DNA from: Gammaproteobacteria bacterium
GTDB lineage: Bacteria; Pseudomonadota; Gammaproteobacteria; Pseudomonadales; Cellvibrionaceae
NCBI GenBank assembly: GCA_022600975.1
Contig: JAHZJJ010000074.1
Span: 1 to 52,552, forward strand
DNA: 52,552 nucleotides
Direction of reading: 5' to 3'
Both the position numbers and the translations under genes were made by a program. Positions within the stretch are counted from its first letter, which is position 1; each line of letters starts with the position of its first letter. The notes under the pieces were generated by a model. It was given only the letters and a program-made list of their open reading frames with translations, was not told the DNA's origin and searched no databases. Below are positions 38,823 through 49,164 of the stretch, in pieces.

Positions 38823-41800
38823 TCAGGCATTTTCCAAACTGACAAGCTCGGCCTGCTGGGTTGCACTAACACTTTTTCTAATTCGCAGTGTTTCAATCAC
38901 TTTGTATAAGTTAGGCACTAATACCAACGTTACAAAAGTGGCGCAGAGCACGCCAAAGGCAAGACTTATCACCATTGGAATTAAAAATTTCGCCTGCATG
39001 GAACGCTCAAACATAATCGGCATCAGACCCACAAACGTGGTCACTGAGGTGAGAATAATCGGCCTAAAACGATCGCGCCCCGCTTGTACCACCGCGTCCA
39101 TGACCACCATACCCTTAGCGCGCAGTTGATTGATACGGTCCATCAACACCAGATTGTCGTTGACGACAACTCCCGCAGCCGCCAGGAAGCCAAGCATCGA
39201 CATTATGTCGATGTTGTAGCCGAACAATAGATGGCCGAGAACCGCACCAAAGAAACCGAAAGGAACCGCAGTGAGAATCAGCAGTGGCTGCAAATAAGAG
39301 CGAAAGGCAATGGCCAACAACGCATAAATAGCAAACAGAGACAGCGCAAAAAAGGCCAAAATTGCGCCGTTGAATTCTTCTTGTTCTTGCATTTCACCGG
39401 ATGCTTTAAGCAAAAACCCACTAAATTGCTTTTCCCATGCAGGTAAATGGGTTTTTCTTATCTGCTGTAAAATCTCCTGTGCGGAGGCATTGCCCGGCGT
39501 CAATTCGGCATTGATTCGCACGGTACGTTTGCGGTCATTGCGGCGAATGGTGGTGTATCCAGGCACATAGATCGCTTCGGCCACAGCACTAAACGGCACT
39601 TCACCTTTACTCGTGCGAATACGTATGCGGTTTATCTGCTCCTCACTAGCCCGCTCTTCCTTTGGATAACGTACCATCACCCGTACATCTTCGCGACCGC
39701 GGGGTATGCGCTGTACTTCTTCTCCATAAAACCCCTGACGCACCTGACGCGCAACCTCTTCAAGACTAATGCCCATATTAGTGGCGTGGGGTTTGAGTAG
39801 AATTTCGATATCCTGACGTGCGCTAATCAGATTATCACGCACATCGTAGACACCAGCGTAGCTGTCAAGCTGCGCTTTGACCGCATCAGCAGCCGCACGC
39901 AATTCATTAATGTCACCAGACGCAGTGCTCAAGTTGAGCTCCATCCCCTGGTTCCCATTATTCAGGGTATGATGAATATCTATCTCTTCAACACTCGCTG
40001 GAAGTTCACCGATATATTCTCGCCAACGCAATGCCAGCGTCTGTGAACTAACGTCCCGCTCTTCACCATCTACCAGCTGCAGTAATACTTGGACGTTATT
40101 GCCCCACGAAAAAGCCATGATATTTTTCAAAAATGACGCACCATTATTTTGTGTCAACATTTCTGAATCTTCAGCTAACTTCTGCCCGGCGCGTTCAATT
40201 TGTTGCATCACACGCTGTGTCTCTTCAAAAGATTCACCCGTGGCAATGGTAATCTCCAATTCTAATAGGTCAGAAGAAATCCCCGGGGCAAATGCAGAGC
40301 CTACATAACCACTTTTATACAGTGCAAATGACAACCCCAGTGCCATCACAAAAACCATCACCGTACTACGGCTATTATTCAATGTTTTTTGCAGTAACGG
40401 CGAATAATATTGATCTCCCGCCTTTTGCATACCGCCAGCAAACTTCCCTCGTAGCTTTTGTAACTGCATACCGAATTTACTGGTGGCTGTTTTTTCCGGT
40501 TTCATATGCACTAGGTGGGCCGGCAGAATTAACAGAGATTCCACCAATGAAAAAGCTAGGCACAGCAATACCACTATCGGCAACGAGAGCACCATCTGAG
40601 CAGTATTGCCGGGCAAAAACAACATCGGCACAAAAAATATCATGGTGGAAATTACTGCAAAGAGCACCGGGGCAGAAACTTGTTTGACACCTTCTTCGGC
40701 CGCTGCCAGGCCAGTTTTGCCGCGGTCGTGGGCAGCATGCACCGCCTCACCGACAATAATTGCATCATCCACCACAATGCCGAGAATCAGCAGGAAAGCA
40801 AACAGCGATAGCATGTTTAAGCTTACACCGGCAACGGGTAACAGCCAAAAAGCGCCCATAAACGCCACTCCGATGCCAATAGTCACCCACACCGCCAGCA
40901 ACGGACGCAAAAACAACATCAACAGTACAAATACCAGCACTAGGCCACCGAGGGCGTTACTGATAAGCAGATCCATACGGCTGGCATAGGTGTCAGAAAA
41001 ATCAAACCAGATTTCAAATTCCATACCCGGCGGCAATTGTTCACGGGTCTCAGCCATAAAGCTCTTGATCGCTTCGGCCGTATCAACCACATCTAGCGGC
41101 TGGCCCTGCAGTATACGCAGGTTCATTCCCGGTTTGCCGTTGAAACGAATTATTGAACCCTCCTCTTCAAAGCCATCGTGAATTTTTGCTACATCTCCGA
41201 GCAGTAACTGGGTACCATCGCTGCGGCTAAGCAGTGGAATTTTGGCAAAGTCCGCAGCTGTATAGGCCTGGCCACGAGTTTGTACCTGAATATCGCCACG
41301 CTCGGAGCGCACCATGCCTGCGGGCAGATCGAGCGAAGAACGACGCACCGCCGCAACCACAGCGTCAAAGCTAAGGTTGTGACGACGTAAGTTCAACTCG
41401 GGAACCTCTATCGAAACTTCATCTGCACGATCGCCCCATATATCGACCCGGCGTACCCCGGGCAGCAGGGTAAGCTGATCACTCAAATCCATTGCTGTTT
41501 CCTTGAGCTGACGCGGTGTTACCAGACCGGCCAAGGCGATCATCATCATTTGAGTTTCCCATTCCTGCAGCGCAATAACCGGGCGCTCAATATCACCGGG
41601 AAAGGTACTGATACTGTCGATCTCTGCCTTGATATCATTCAACATGCGCAATTCGTCATAGCCATCCACCGCCTCAATTATGACGACACTGTGGCTGCGG
41701 CGAGAATAGGAGTTTATCTCTTTAATTCCCTTTACTTCAGCGATCGCCTCCTCAACGCGTACAGTGACTTGTTGCTCCACTTCCGCAGGGCCGGCACTAG

Positions 41801-41957
41801 GATAGCTGATATCAACCCTTACAATGCCCGGATTAATTGAAGGAAAAACCTCACGTCCAATGTGTGAGAGACCAAATATGCCGCCGATTACGATCATAAT
41901 CATCAACAAATTGGCAGCTCTGCTGTTGCGTACGAACCATTCGATAATACCCTGCAT
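38823..41957 (-). CDS. RND-family efflux transporter permease
   Basis: 1044 aa AcrB/MexF-like; FPSINPGIVRVDISYPSAGPAEVEQQV, LGIVVDDAIIVGEAVHA, GVVVNDNLVLMDRINQLRAKG. Confidence 0.95.
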   Translation of the reverse strand: MQGIIEWFVRNSRAANLLMIMIVIGGIFGLSHIGREVFPSINPGIVRVDISYPSAGPAEVEQQVTVRVEEAIAEVKGIKEINSYSRRSHSVVIIEAVDGYDELRMLNDIKAEIDSISTFPGDIERPVIALQEWETQMMMIALAGLVTPRQLKETAMDLSDQLTLLPGVRRVDIWGDRADEVSIEVPELNLRRHNLSFDAVVAAVRRSSLDLPAGMVRSERGDIQVQTRGQAYTAADFAKIPLLSRSDGTQLLLGDVAKIHDGFEEEGSIIRFNGKPGMNLRILQGQPLDVVDTAEAIKSFMAETREQLPPGMEFEIWFDFSDTYASRMDLLISNALGGLVLVFVLLMLFLRPLLAVWVTIGIGVAFMGAFWLLPVAGVSLNMLSLFAFLLILGIVVDDAIIVGEAVHAAHDRGKTGLAAAEEGVKQVSAPVLFAVISTMIFFVPMLFLPGNTAQMVLSLPIVVLLCLAFSLVESLLILPAHLVHMKPEKTATSKFGMQLQKLRGKFAGGMQKAGDQYYSPLLQKTLNNSRSTVMVFVMALGLSFALYKSGYVGSAFAPGISSDLLELEITIATGESFEETQRVMQQIERAGQKLAEDSEMLTQNNGASFLKNIMAFSWGNNVQVLLQLVDGEERDVSSQTLALRWREYIGELPASVEEIDIHHTLNNGNQGMELNLSTASGDINELRAAADAVKAQLDSYAGVYDVRDNLISARQDIEILLKPHATNMGISLEEVARQVRQGFYGEEVQRIPRGREDVRVMVRYPKEERASEEQINRIRIRTSKGEVPFSAVAEAIYVPGYTTIRRNDRKRTVRINAELTPGNASAQEILQQIRKTHLPAWEKQFSGFLLKASGEMQEQEEFNGAILAFFALSLFAIYALLAIAFRSYLQPLLILTAVPFGFFGAVLGHLLFGYNIDIMSMLGFLAAAGVVVNDNLVLMDRINQLRAKGMVVMDAVVQAGRDRFRPIILTSVTTFVGLMPIMFERSMQAKFLIPMVISLAFGVLCATFVTLVLVPNLYKVIETLRIRKSVSATQQAELVSLENA

Positions 41958-41960
41958 ACT

Positions 41961-43199
41961 TTAGCCCTCGCCGTTAGCCAAAACCGCGGTTGAAATTAAA
42001 CTTCCGTTAACCTTCGGGCTAAATGTATGCAAATTCAGGCTTGGGGGTTTTTCATTCAAAGGGTTTGGGGTTAGGGTCATACCCTCATAGGCATAGCCTA
42101 GGCTGGATACCACAATTTGCTCTCCACTGGCAAAATCGCCCCGCAGCCACACCTCGTCGCCAATGGTTTGTAACAGTTCTACAGTTTTGAACACCAGCTG
42201 ATTTTCATTGTTCAATATCAATACACGATCACCCTCGTGTAGCGCCTGGCGCGGCAGCCGGGTAATGTCTTCTAATGTTTTACCAGAGATTTGGGCTTCC
42301 ACAAACAAACCGTTGATCAATGGTGCGGCACCAGCATAGGGTGCCTCTATTTGCGCCACGGCGTAGACAAAGCGGCTGTTTGGGTCAATATGCGCCTCTG
42401 TGCGCACCAATTTGCCGTGCCACTCTCGACGTTGACCGGCGATCGTTGCCGACAAACGCACTGCCAGGCCGCTTTCCAATGCTCTACCCAAAGGCAAATC
42501 CAGCAATGCCAATTGGTGATCTGTCAGCGGTAGGCGCACTTCGGCAATATCAGTGCTGTGCACCCGCGCTAATGTAGTGCCAACGGTGACATATTGCCCC
42601 AAATTCACAAAGGTCTCACTCACGCGACCAGCAAAAGGCGCCTCCACCTGAGTGCGCTCCAAATCCAGCTGGGCCTGATCCCGATTGGCTCTGGCAGCCT
42701 CCAGACCCGCTTTGGCAGTACTGAGCTGAGGTTTGCGCAAAAATAAGTCATTAGCACTGGAGTTACCCAAGTCACGCCATTCACGCTGGGCTTGCCTGGC
42801 TTGCCCCTGCTCTTGAGCCAGGGCTGATTCCGCCTTAGTCAAATCTGCTTGTTTGAGGGTTAATAAGTGGTGGTAGTCTGCCGCTTCCAGCTGTACCAGT
42901 GTTGTCCCTGGCTGGAAAAAGCCTCCGGGAACAAAGCTCTCGTCGACCATTTCAATAACGCCGTTAACACGTGCGATCACATCAATTTCATAGCGTGCAT
43001 GCACTGACCCCTGGCTCGGCACCACCAGGGTGTGGCGGCCGGGTTCAGCGTAAACTACGTCCGCAATCGGTGGCACTGTAGCTTCGGCAACTTTTTCCTG
43101 CGGCTTTGGGGCCAACAAGACCACCAACGTAATAACAGCAGCCCCAACGGCAACTACAGCCCCTAGCAACTGGTTTTTTCTCGATAACTTCATGAACAC
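41961..43199 (-). CDS. RND efflux periplasmic adaptor subunit (MFP)
   Basis: N-terminal TM; RVNGVIEMVDESFVPGGFFQPGTTLVQLEAADY, QLDLERTQVEAPFAGRVSETFVNLGQYV. Confidence 0.93.
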   Translation of the reverse strand: MFMKLSRKNQLLGAVVAVGAAVITLVVLLAPKPQEKVAEATVPPIADVVYAEPGRHTLVVPSQGSVHARYEIDVIARVNGVIEMVDESFVPGGFFQPGTTLVQLEAADYHHLLTLKQADLTKAESALAQEQGQARQAQREWRDLGNSSANDLFLRKPQLSTAKAGLEAARANRDQAQLDLERTQVEAPFAGRVSETFVNLGQYVTVGTTLARVHSTDIAEVRLPLTDHQLALLDLPLGRALESGLAVRLSATIAGQRREWHGKLVRTEAHIDPNSRFVYAVAQIEAPYAGAAPLINGLFVEAQISGKTLEDITRLPRQALHEGDRVLILNNENQLVFKTVELLQTIGDEVWLRGDFASGEQIVVSSLGYAYEGMTLTPNPLNEKPPSLNLHTFSPKVNGSLISTAVLANGEG

Positions 43200-43611
43200 C
43201 CCTAACTCCTGAACCTTCCATTGATTAATAAATCATCGGCTGTACATTTTGCAGGGGTTCATACCAAAAAAGAATGCCCACCGCTACGCCGCCAAATGCG
43301 CTCTCTCACAAACTATGAAATGATTGATGTAAAGATCTACGGGTTAACTTTAACTGCAGAATACAGCTTCCTATTTACTTCCTGAATAATTTTGATACCT
43401 CCTTTAACAACCTCTTTTTATGGTCTAATCGTCCATTTTTTAGCTCTGCCATTAAATAATTTATTGTTTCGGCAAGCTGACACAATATCAGCAACTTCAA
43501 AGAGAGTGATTCAAGCGTACAAGCAAAAAGTCGATAATATTCTATTAAAGAGCAGCTACTAACTTATGAAAGGCGTAAAATGCTGGTTTCTATATTATGA
43601 CCTATCAACAC

Positions 43612-43776
43612 TTAATCATTAACGCAGGCTCCGAGTATACCAAGCTTTTGGTCAATAGCCATAGTTTTTTTAAAAGTGTAGCCACCAAGCCCCACTTCGA
43701 GCCCAAATAATAATCTAAACCCATCAAAAATATTCTGCTCCACCACATTAGAATTATTTTTGATATTTTCATTCAA
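43612..43776 (-). CDS. Possible small ORF or gene remnant, unknown
   Basis: Below the track cutoff; manual translation from TTG: (M)NENIKNNSNVVEQNIFDGFRLLFGLEVGLGGYTFKKTMAIDQKLGILGACVND. No clear RBS. Confidence 0.25.
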   Translation of the reverse strand: MNENIKNNSNVVEQNIFDGFRLLFGLEVGLGGYTFKKTMAIDQKLGILGACVND

Positions 43777-44076
43777 CCTTTCTCTCGAACACGGGCAGCC
43801 TTAGAATAAAAAAATTCTCTAATATTTATCTTTCCTCGCTCGGCTGTGGTTAACTATATACATCAAAGCCTTGCGAACCATGCCCCCTAGAACTGAAACT
43901 CATAAAATTTGTTTTTAATAGAGCGATCTAAACTTGGCCTCTAATCGATAACTTCTTGAATAACAAAGATCACAGGTTATTCTTATCAATGTTGGCGTTT
44001 AATTCTTTCAACTCTCACACAGTTGCAAAATGTTTTCTTTATTTGCTATATGCAACAGTCAAAGGTCTTACTACCC

Positions 44077-44484
44077 ATGAAAAAATTACTGATACCACTG
44101 ATTATTCTCTTGCTGATTATCGGTTTTTTTATGTCGAGAGAAAGGCGCGAACAGGCGGAAGATGCCCACAATACCCTCGATCAGCCAAGCTCTGAAACTA
44201 CTGAGAATAGCCAAAATAAAGCCAGCCCGAATGGTGACACAATGAAAGGGGCAACAGAAGATGCCAGTGAAAGCTTAAAAGATGTCGGCAAGGAGGTTCG
44301 CGATACCGCCGAATCTGCCGTGAATAAAATACGCGGTGAGAAAAAAAGTGAAGATAGCAGCAACACGCAAAATGGAGATGACAGCAACAATACACAGAAT
44401 GCAAATGGCAGCAACGACACACAAGATGGAGATGACAACAGCAACACACAGAATGGAAATGGCAGCAACGGCACCAATCAATAG
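44077..44484 (+). CDS. Small membrane-anchored protein with Asn/Asp/Ser/Gln-rich repeat tail
   Basis: MKKLLIPLIILLLIIGFFMSRERR TM anchor; SSNTQNGDDSNNTQNANGSNDTQDGDDNSNTQNGNGSNGTNQ; first ATG of the track ORF probably too early. Confidence 0.65.
   Translation: MKKLLIPLIILLLIIGFFMSRERREQAEDAHNTLDQPSSETTENSQNKASPNGDTMKGATEDASESLKDVGKEVRDTAESAVNKIRGEKKSEDSSNTQNGDDSNNTQNANGSNDTQDGDDNSNTQNGNGSNGTNQ
44345..44475. repeat. In-frame coding minisatellite
   Basis: Repeated agcaacacacagaatgga(gatga)-type units encoding (S)NTQNG/GDD/NGSN motifs. Confidence 0.7.
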
Positions 44485-44685
44485 TTCGGGCAAAAGGGGC
44501 AGCTTCTCGAAAAGTTTCAACTGCATTTATACAGAGAGATAACGGTAAGATTGATCTAGCGATAACTGAAATGTTAAAGCTAGAAGCCGTAGTTGAATCA
44601 CGCAAGTCTGCACAAGTTCTTGGTGTGCATGTTTGTAAGTTTGTAACTAGCCTTTTGGCAGATTAAAAAGTCTCTGCGATCAAAG

Positions 44686-45066
44686 TTGAATGAATCGATG
44701 CTCAAACACTGGTGGCACAGAAATTATAAGGTATTGGAAATTTGCCCGTTGGAAAAATTGCACAACGGCGACTTTCTTGGATTAAGATTCCAGGTTGACC
44801 CCATCATCTGTGAATACGGGACACTAAGAGGATTATTGATCGATGCTGAAGATTTTTACGGCTGGGAAAGCTTTATCACACGTGTGCCATACTGCGTTTT
44901 TACCCAGGAGCAGCACAAACATATTCAGCGTATAGCCCTGATCTCGGACCGCATGTTATTGAACTTTATGCCCCAGCTTGTCGAGCACTTTTTAAGTGCT
45001 GAGGTGCGACCATTTCCTAGATCCGAATATGATTCAGCACTAGACTGGCTCGCCAAAGCCGGTTAG
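44686..45066 (+). CDS. Hypothetical protein
   Basis: 126 aa, no recognised domain; coding-like composition. Confidence 0.55.
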   Translation: MNESMLKHWWHRNYKVLEICPLEKLHNGDFLGLRFQVDPIICEYGTLRGLLIDAEDFYGWESFITRVPYCVFTQEQHKHIQRIALISDRMLLNFMPQLVEHFLSAEVRPFPRSEYDSALDWLAKAG

Positions 45067-45149
45067 ATCAAAGTTATTTAGCAAGCTTAAAGTAAAACCA
45101 TTGCCTGCAATGGAACAGAAAACAAACTAATTCCCCCTCTCAACCATTT

Positions 45150-46694
45150 TTAGTCTTCGTGTTCTCCCTCTCGTTGTGGCATTTCCGTCACTGTACTATC
45201 AGAGCCACTTTCACGCAGCTCTTGTGATTCAACTGCAGGAAAGTCTGGGCTTTCATCTGCCGTGGCCCCTACCGAGGTTGAGGTTTGCGACGGTATTGCC
45301 TGCTCCTCAGGTGGCATGCTTGCTTCGCTGCCAGCAGTCACTTGGGCCGGCGAGCTAATTTGTTCTTCTGGTGCTTGAATGCCGATATGATAGGCGGCAA
45401 AGCCCGGCTGTACCACTTGGTTCATCGCCATGCCGATAACCATGCCATTATACTCTGAGCGAATCTCTTTGCGCACATTGGTAATCGGGTTGGTAACAGT
45501 GCCGAGCAAATCACCCTTGCGAACATTTTCTCCCAGAGATACATCGCTAAATATAATACCGCCGGTGGTGGCGCGTTGCCAGGTGGAATTGTAATACACC
45601 GGTTCCGGATCCCCCCACAGACGGAATTTACTCACCATATCCAATTGGTTTAACAAGGTACGGATACCTTTTACACTGTGGTTAACCGATTTTTCATCGA
45701 GTATCATCGGCGCTCCCGCTTCCAGAGTAACTGCTGGAATACCCGCGTTGACCGCAGCCCGACGCAAGGTGCCATCGGCACCTCTGCTGTGCAGCACCAC
45801 TGTGGAGCCAAAGCCCCGAGTCATTTCCACTACCTTGGGATTACTCAAATCACCCCGCAACTGGGGCAAATTGGTACGGTAAAAAGAGCCGGTGTGCAAA
45901 TCCACTATAGCGTCGCAATGGGTCACTATTTCATCAAAAAATGACTTGGCAATACGCGCTGCAGACGAGCCATTAGCATCGCCGGGGAAGTGGCGATTAA
46001 GATCTCGACGGTCCGTTAAATAGCGGGAACCGCGGTGAAACCCCTGCAAATTAACAATGGGCACCCCGATCACAGCACCGTGCAATCCATCGGCATCAAG
46101 TTCATACACAACTTTACGTACTGTCTCAATTCCGTTAAGTTCATCACCGTGAATCGCCGCAGTTAAGCACAGCGTGGGGCCCGGTTTGGCGCCGTTAACT
46201 ACCAGAACCGGAGTCGAACTATAAACGCCTTCAAAGTGTTGACTGGGAGACCAAGCCAAGCGAACAGAGGTTGCCGGTAGCACTTCAGTTCCTAACAGGC
46301 GTAACACCTTGTCGGTGCCAATACTCGGATTCCCCTCTTCTTTACTGACATCGGAATCAGCAGCTTTTTTATCTGCCTCTGTCACTTCCCTACCCCCTGC
46401 TGAAGCTTCTGGCCCTGACTCTTCCGTTGCCAAAGGCTCAGCCGGAGTTCCACAAACGGAGTTTTCTGCAATAGCAGTACATTCATTAGCAGCTGTTTTC
46501 GACCCCAAAGCATTGGTCTCTGCTCGAGGCAAACCATCTGTATTCTTTGGTGGCTTGGCTTTTTCTACAACAGCTGTCTCGATGGAATCAGCAGCGGGTA
46601 AAGGCGTCTCTTCTGCCAATGTAAATGTCGCTAGAACCAATAAAAAGAACAACAAAATAAGGCTCGGTGAGCGCGACAACATAAATGGCTCCAA
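45150..46694 (-). CDS. Secreted succinylglutamate desuccinylase/aspartoacylase (M14-like) family protein
   Basis: LCLTAAIHGDELNGIETVRKVVYELD, RDLNRHFPGDANGSSAARIA, CDAIVDLHTGSFYRTNLPQLRGDL; signal peptide; low-complexity N- and C-terminal extensions. Confidence 0.9.
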   Translation of the reverse strand: MEPFMLSRSPSLILLFFLLVLATFTLAEETPLPAADSIETAVVEKAKPPKNTDGLPRAETNALGSKTAANECTAIAENSVCGTPAEPLATEESGPEASAGGREVTEADKKAADSDVSKEEGNPSIGTDKVLRLLGTEVLPATSVRLAWSPSQHFEGVYSSTPVLVVNGAKPGPTLCLTAAIHGDELNGIETVRKVVYELDADGLHGAVIGVPIVNLQGFHRGSRYLTDRRDLNRHFPGDANGSSAARIAKSFFDEIVTHCDAIVDLHTGSFYRTNLPQLRGDLSNPKVVEMTRGFGSTVVLHSRGADGTLRRAAVNAGIPAVTLEAGAPMILDEKSVNHSVKGIRTLLNQLDMVSKFRLWGDPEPVYYNSTWQRATTGGIIFSDVSLGENVRKGDLLGTVTNPITNVRKEIRSEYNGMVIGMAMNQVVQPGFAAYHIGIQAPEEQISSPAQVTAGSEASMPPEEQAIPSQTSTSVGATADESPDFPAVESQELRESGSDSTVTEMPQREGEHED

Positions 46695-46902
46695 TTTTTA
46701 ACTTTCAATACTCCGGCAGTGCAAGCTCATATTCCATACACACCGCTCAGCAAGATGACGACAAATTCCCAGCAGTCCAATAGCCGTTTTCAAGAGCCTT
46801 TAAAGAGAGGGGTATACTGAATACTCCGATGGTCCCTTATGTTAAAGCAAAGTATAACGAAGGGCTAAGCGCCAGTTTAAGCGGTGATTGTGAAGCAAGG
46901 TT

Positions 46903-48261
46903 TTACACCATAATTTTCTGAAGGCTTTTGCCACTGACCCGCCAGAAGCGCAACCCCAGCAAAATCGACGCCGCACCGAGGCCGATACAAATCCCCACCC
47001 AGTAGCCGTATACTCCCCAATATGCTTCTCCCAACCAATAGGCACAAGGAAGACCAATTAGCCAATAAGAAATAATCTGCAAACACATAGGTACGCGGGT
47101 GTCTTTATAGCCCCGCAAGGCGCCCCAAGCCATGGCCTGAGCCACATCCACCAGCTGGAAGGCTGCGCACAATAGCAATAAATTACTCGCCACCACAATA
47201 ACGGCAGCATCACTGGTATACGCCATAACCAATAAATGGCGCAATGCAATCAAAACGATACCCGTAAACAGGGCATAAACCATGCCACTGCCAATGCCGA
47301 CATAACTTACAAAACGCGCTTTGTCGGGGCTTTTTTGCCCCAAGGTCCAGGCAACGCGAATACTTACTGCCTGAGCCATCGCCAGAGCCACTAGATAAAA
47401 AGCCGAGCCGATATTCAATGCTATCTGATGGCTGGCGACAATGACGGCGCCATAGGATGCCAGCAAGATCGTCATACTGGCAAAAAAGGTCACTTCACTG
47501 GCAGCGCCAATGCAAATTGGCAAGCCAAGAGCCAGCAAATGGCGCAAGGTAGGCCAATGAGGTCTGGACGGAAAAAGCTTCAACTTCAGCACGCGGTAAG
47601 CCGGGACTTTACCGAGATGCCAGAGCAGAGCGAGTGTAATGCACCAATTGATGATACTGGTTGCCCAACCGCAACCGACGCCACCCATGGCTGGAATGGG
47701 CCCGGCGCCAAATACCAGTAGTATGTCCAAAGGAATATTAAGCAGTGCGGCAAAAAGGTAAATTCGCATCACCGCACTGACCTGTGCCATACCTTCGCAA
47801 TAACCACGCACTGCGATGCCAACAGCAAAGGGCAGAACACCGCTGACCAATGCCTGCAAATATCCCTGCATAACTTGGCGCACAGGTTCTTCAGTTTGAA
47901 TCCACTGACTCCACCAGGGCACCAAAAGTAACAGCAACGCTATCACCAGCGCGCCGCTCAAGGCAATCCACATCGCCTGGCGCAACTGATTGGCGCAACC
48001 AAGCTCATTACCCGCGCCACGCATATGCGCCACTACCGGTGATACTGCCGCCAGCAAGCCAATCAAAGTGACCGCGCATATCGCCCAGACCCCAGAGCCC
48101 AGAGCCAGACCAGCCAAGTCTACCCCGCTGGCATGACCGGCAACCATTGTGTCCACCATACCTATGCTCACCACCGCCAGGTTGCTCACCGCCAATGGTC
48201 CACCCAAAATAGCAAGCTGTTTAAGTTCGCCCCCTATAACAATACTGTAAAATCTGGCCAT
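46903..48261 (-). CDS. MATE family efflux transporter
   Basis: 12 TM; LGGPLAVSNLAVVSIGMVDTMVAGHASGVDLAGLALGSGVW. Confidence 0.93.
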   Translation of the reverse strand: MARFYSIVIGGELKQLAILGGPLAVSNLAVVSIGMVDTMVAGHASGVDLAGLALGSGVWAICAVTLIGLLAAVSPVVAHMRGAGNELGCANQLRQAMWIALSGALVIALLLLLVPWWSQWIQTEEPVRQVMQGYLQALVSGVLPFAVGIAVRGYCEGMAQVSAVMRIYLFAALLNIPLDILLVFGAGPIPAMGGVGCGWATSIINWCITLALLWHLGKVPAYRVLKLKLFPSRPHWPTLRHLLALGLPICIGAASEVTFFASMTILLASYGAVIVASHQIALNIGSAFYLVALAMAQAVSIRVAWTLGQKSPDKARFVSYVGIGSGMVYALFTGIVLIALRHLLVMAYTSDAAVIVVASNLLLLCAAFQLVDVAQAMAWGALRGYKDTRVPMCLQIISYWLIGLPCAYWLGEAYWGVYGYWVGICIGLGAASILLGLRFWRVSGKSLQKIMV

Positions 48262-48472
48262 AAATACAACTCAAATGAAGTGGCTATACTGACGTAGAAA
48301 GCATCTGAATTTCGCTGTGAATCGGTGCCACACAGAGCGAATGAGATTTAGTGGGTTGGACTCTAAGTCTTTCAAATGAGCCATCGACGGATAGCCCTTT
48401 TAGAGTACTCGCGGTTTGCGTACTAAGTTAAGGCAAAATATGCGCCAGCATCGACCAAAAACGGAGTGAATT

Positions 48473-49108
48473 ATGAGTGGTATCTTCAATTGGTTCAATC
48501 GGGCTTACTGTTGTTTTGTGAAATTTTTACGCCCTCTAGATGGCTTGGGTCCGCTGGCCCTGCGGCTATTTCTGGCTCCCATATTTATTCTCGCCGGGCT
48601 TAATAAACTCGACAGTATTGGTGAAGTTGCCGCCTGGTTCGGAAACCCCGACTGGGGCTTAGGGCTACCGGCCCCACTATTACTAGCTTGGCTAGCGGCG
48701 CTAACTGAATTTTTGGGAGGCATTGCCCTGCTGCTGGGATTGGCCGTGCGGCTGATATCGATACCCCTGTTGGTTACGATGGCAGTAGCGGCGATAACCG
48801 CTCACTGGCAGTACGGTTGGCATGCACTGCCAGAACAAACCTTGGTGGTACCCTGGGAATGGCGCAATGACCTGATTGGAGAGGTCATTATACGCAAAGA
48901 GAGAGCCATAGATCTGCTTAAAGAGCACGGCGATTATGATTGGTTGACCGAAAGCGGCAACATCACAATACTAAAAAACGGTATCGAGTTTGCTGCAACC
49001 TATTTTGTCATGCTACTGGCACTGCTATTTTCCGGCGGCGGACGCTTTGTGAGTTTGGATTACTGGATCGCCCGCCGGGCCTGCGGCAAGTCTGACATAA
49101 ATCCGTAA
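48473..49108 (+). CDS. DoxX family membrane protein
   Basis: LALRLFLAPIFILAGLNKLDSI..VAAWFGNPDWGLGLPAPLLLAWLAALTEFLGGIALLLGL. Confidence 0.9.
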   Translation: MSGIFNWFNRAYCCFVKFLRPLDGLGPLALRLFLAPIFILAGLNKLDSIGEVAAWFGNPDWGLGLPAPLLLAWLAALTEFLGGIALLLGLAVRLISIPLLVTMAVAAITAHWQYGWHALPEQTLVVPWEWRNDLIGEVIIRKERAIDLLKEHGDYDWLTESGNITILKNGIEFAATYFVMLLALLFSGGGRFVSLDYWIARRACGKSDINP

Positions 49109-49164
49109 GCGCTAACCTATTTCGCATCTGGTGTAGCAATAGGGCTACAGACCTAGGCAGGCTA

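Noticed and set aside
40292-40989. Plus ORFs 40292-40687 and 40606-40989
   Set aside because: Antisense to the RND permease; frames mirror its codon bias.
44181-44605. Minus ORFs 44181-44477, 44198-44605, 44275-44526
   Set aside because: Antisense to the coding minisatellite; repetitive Ser/Cys/Leu translations are complements of the repeat.
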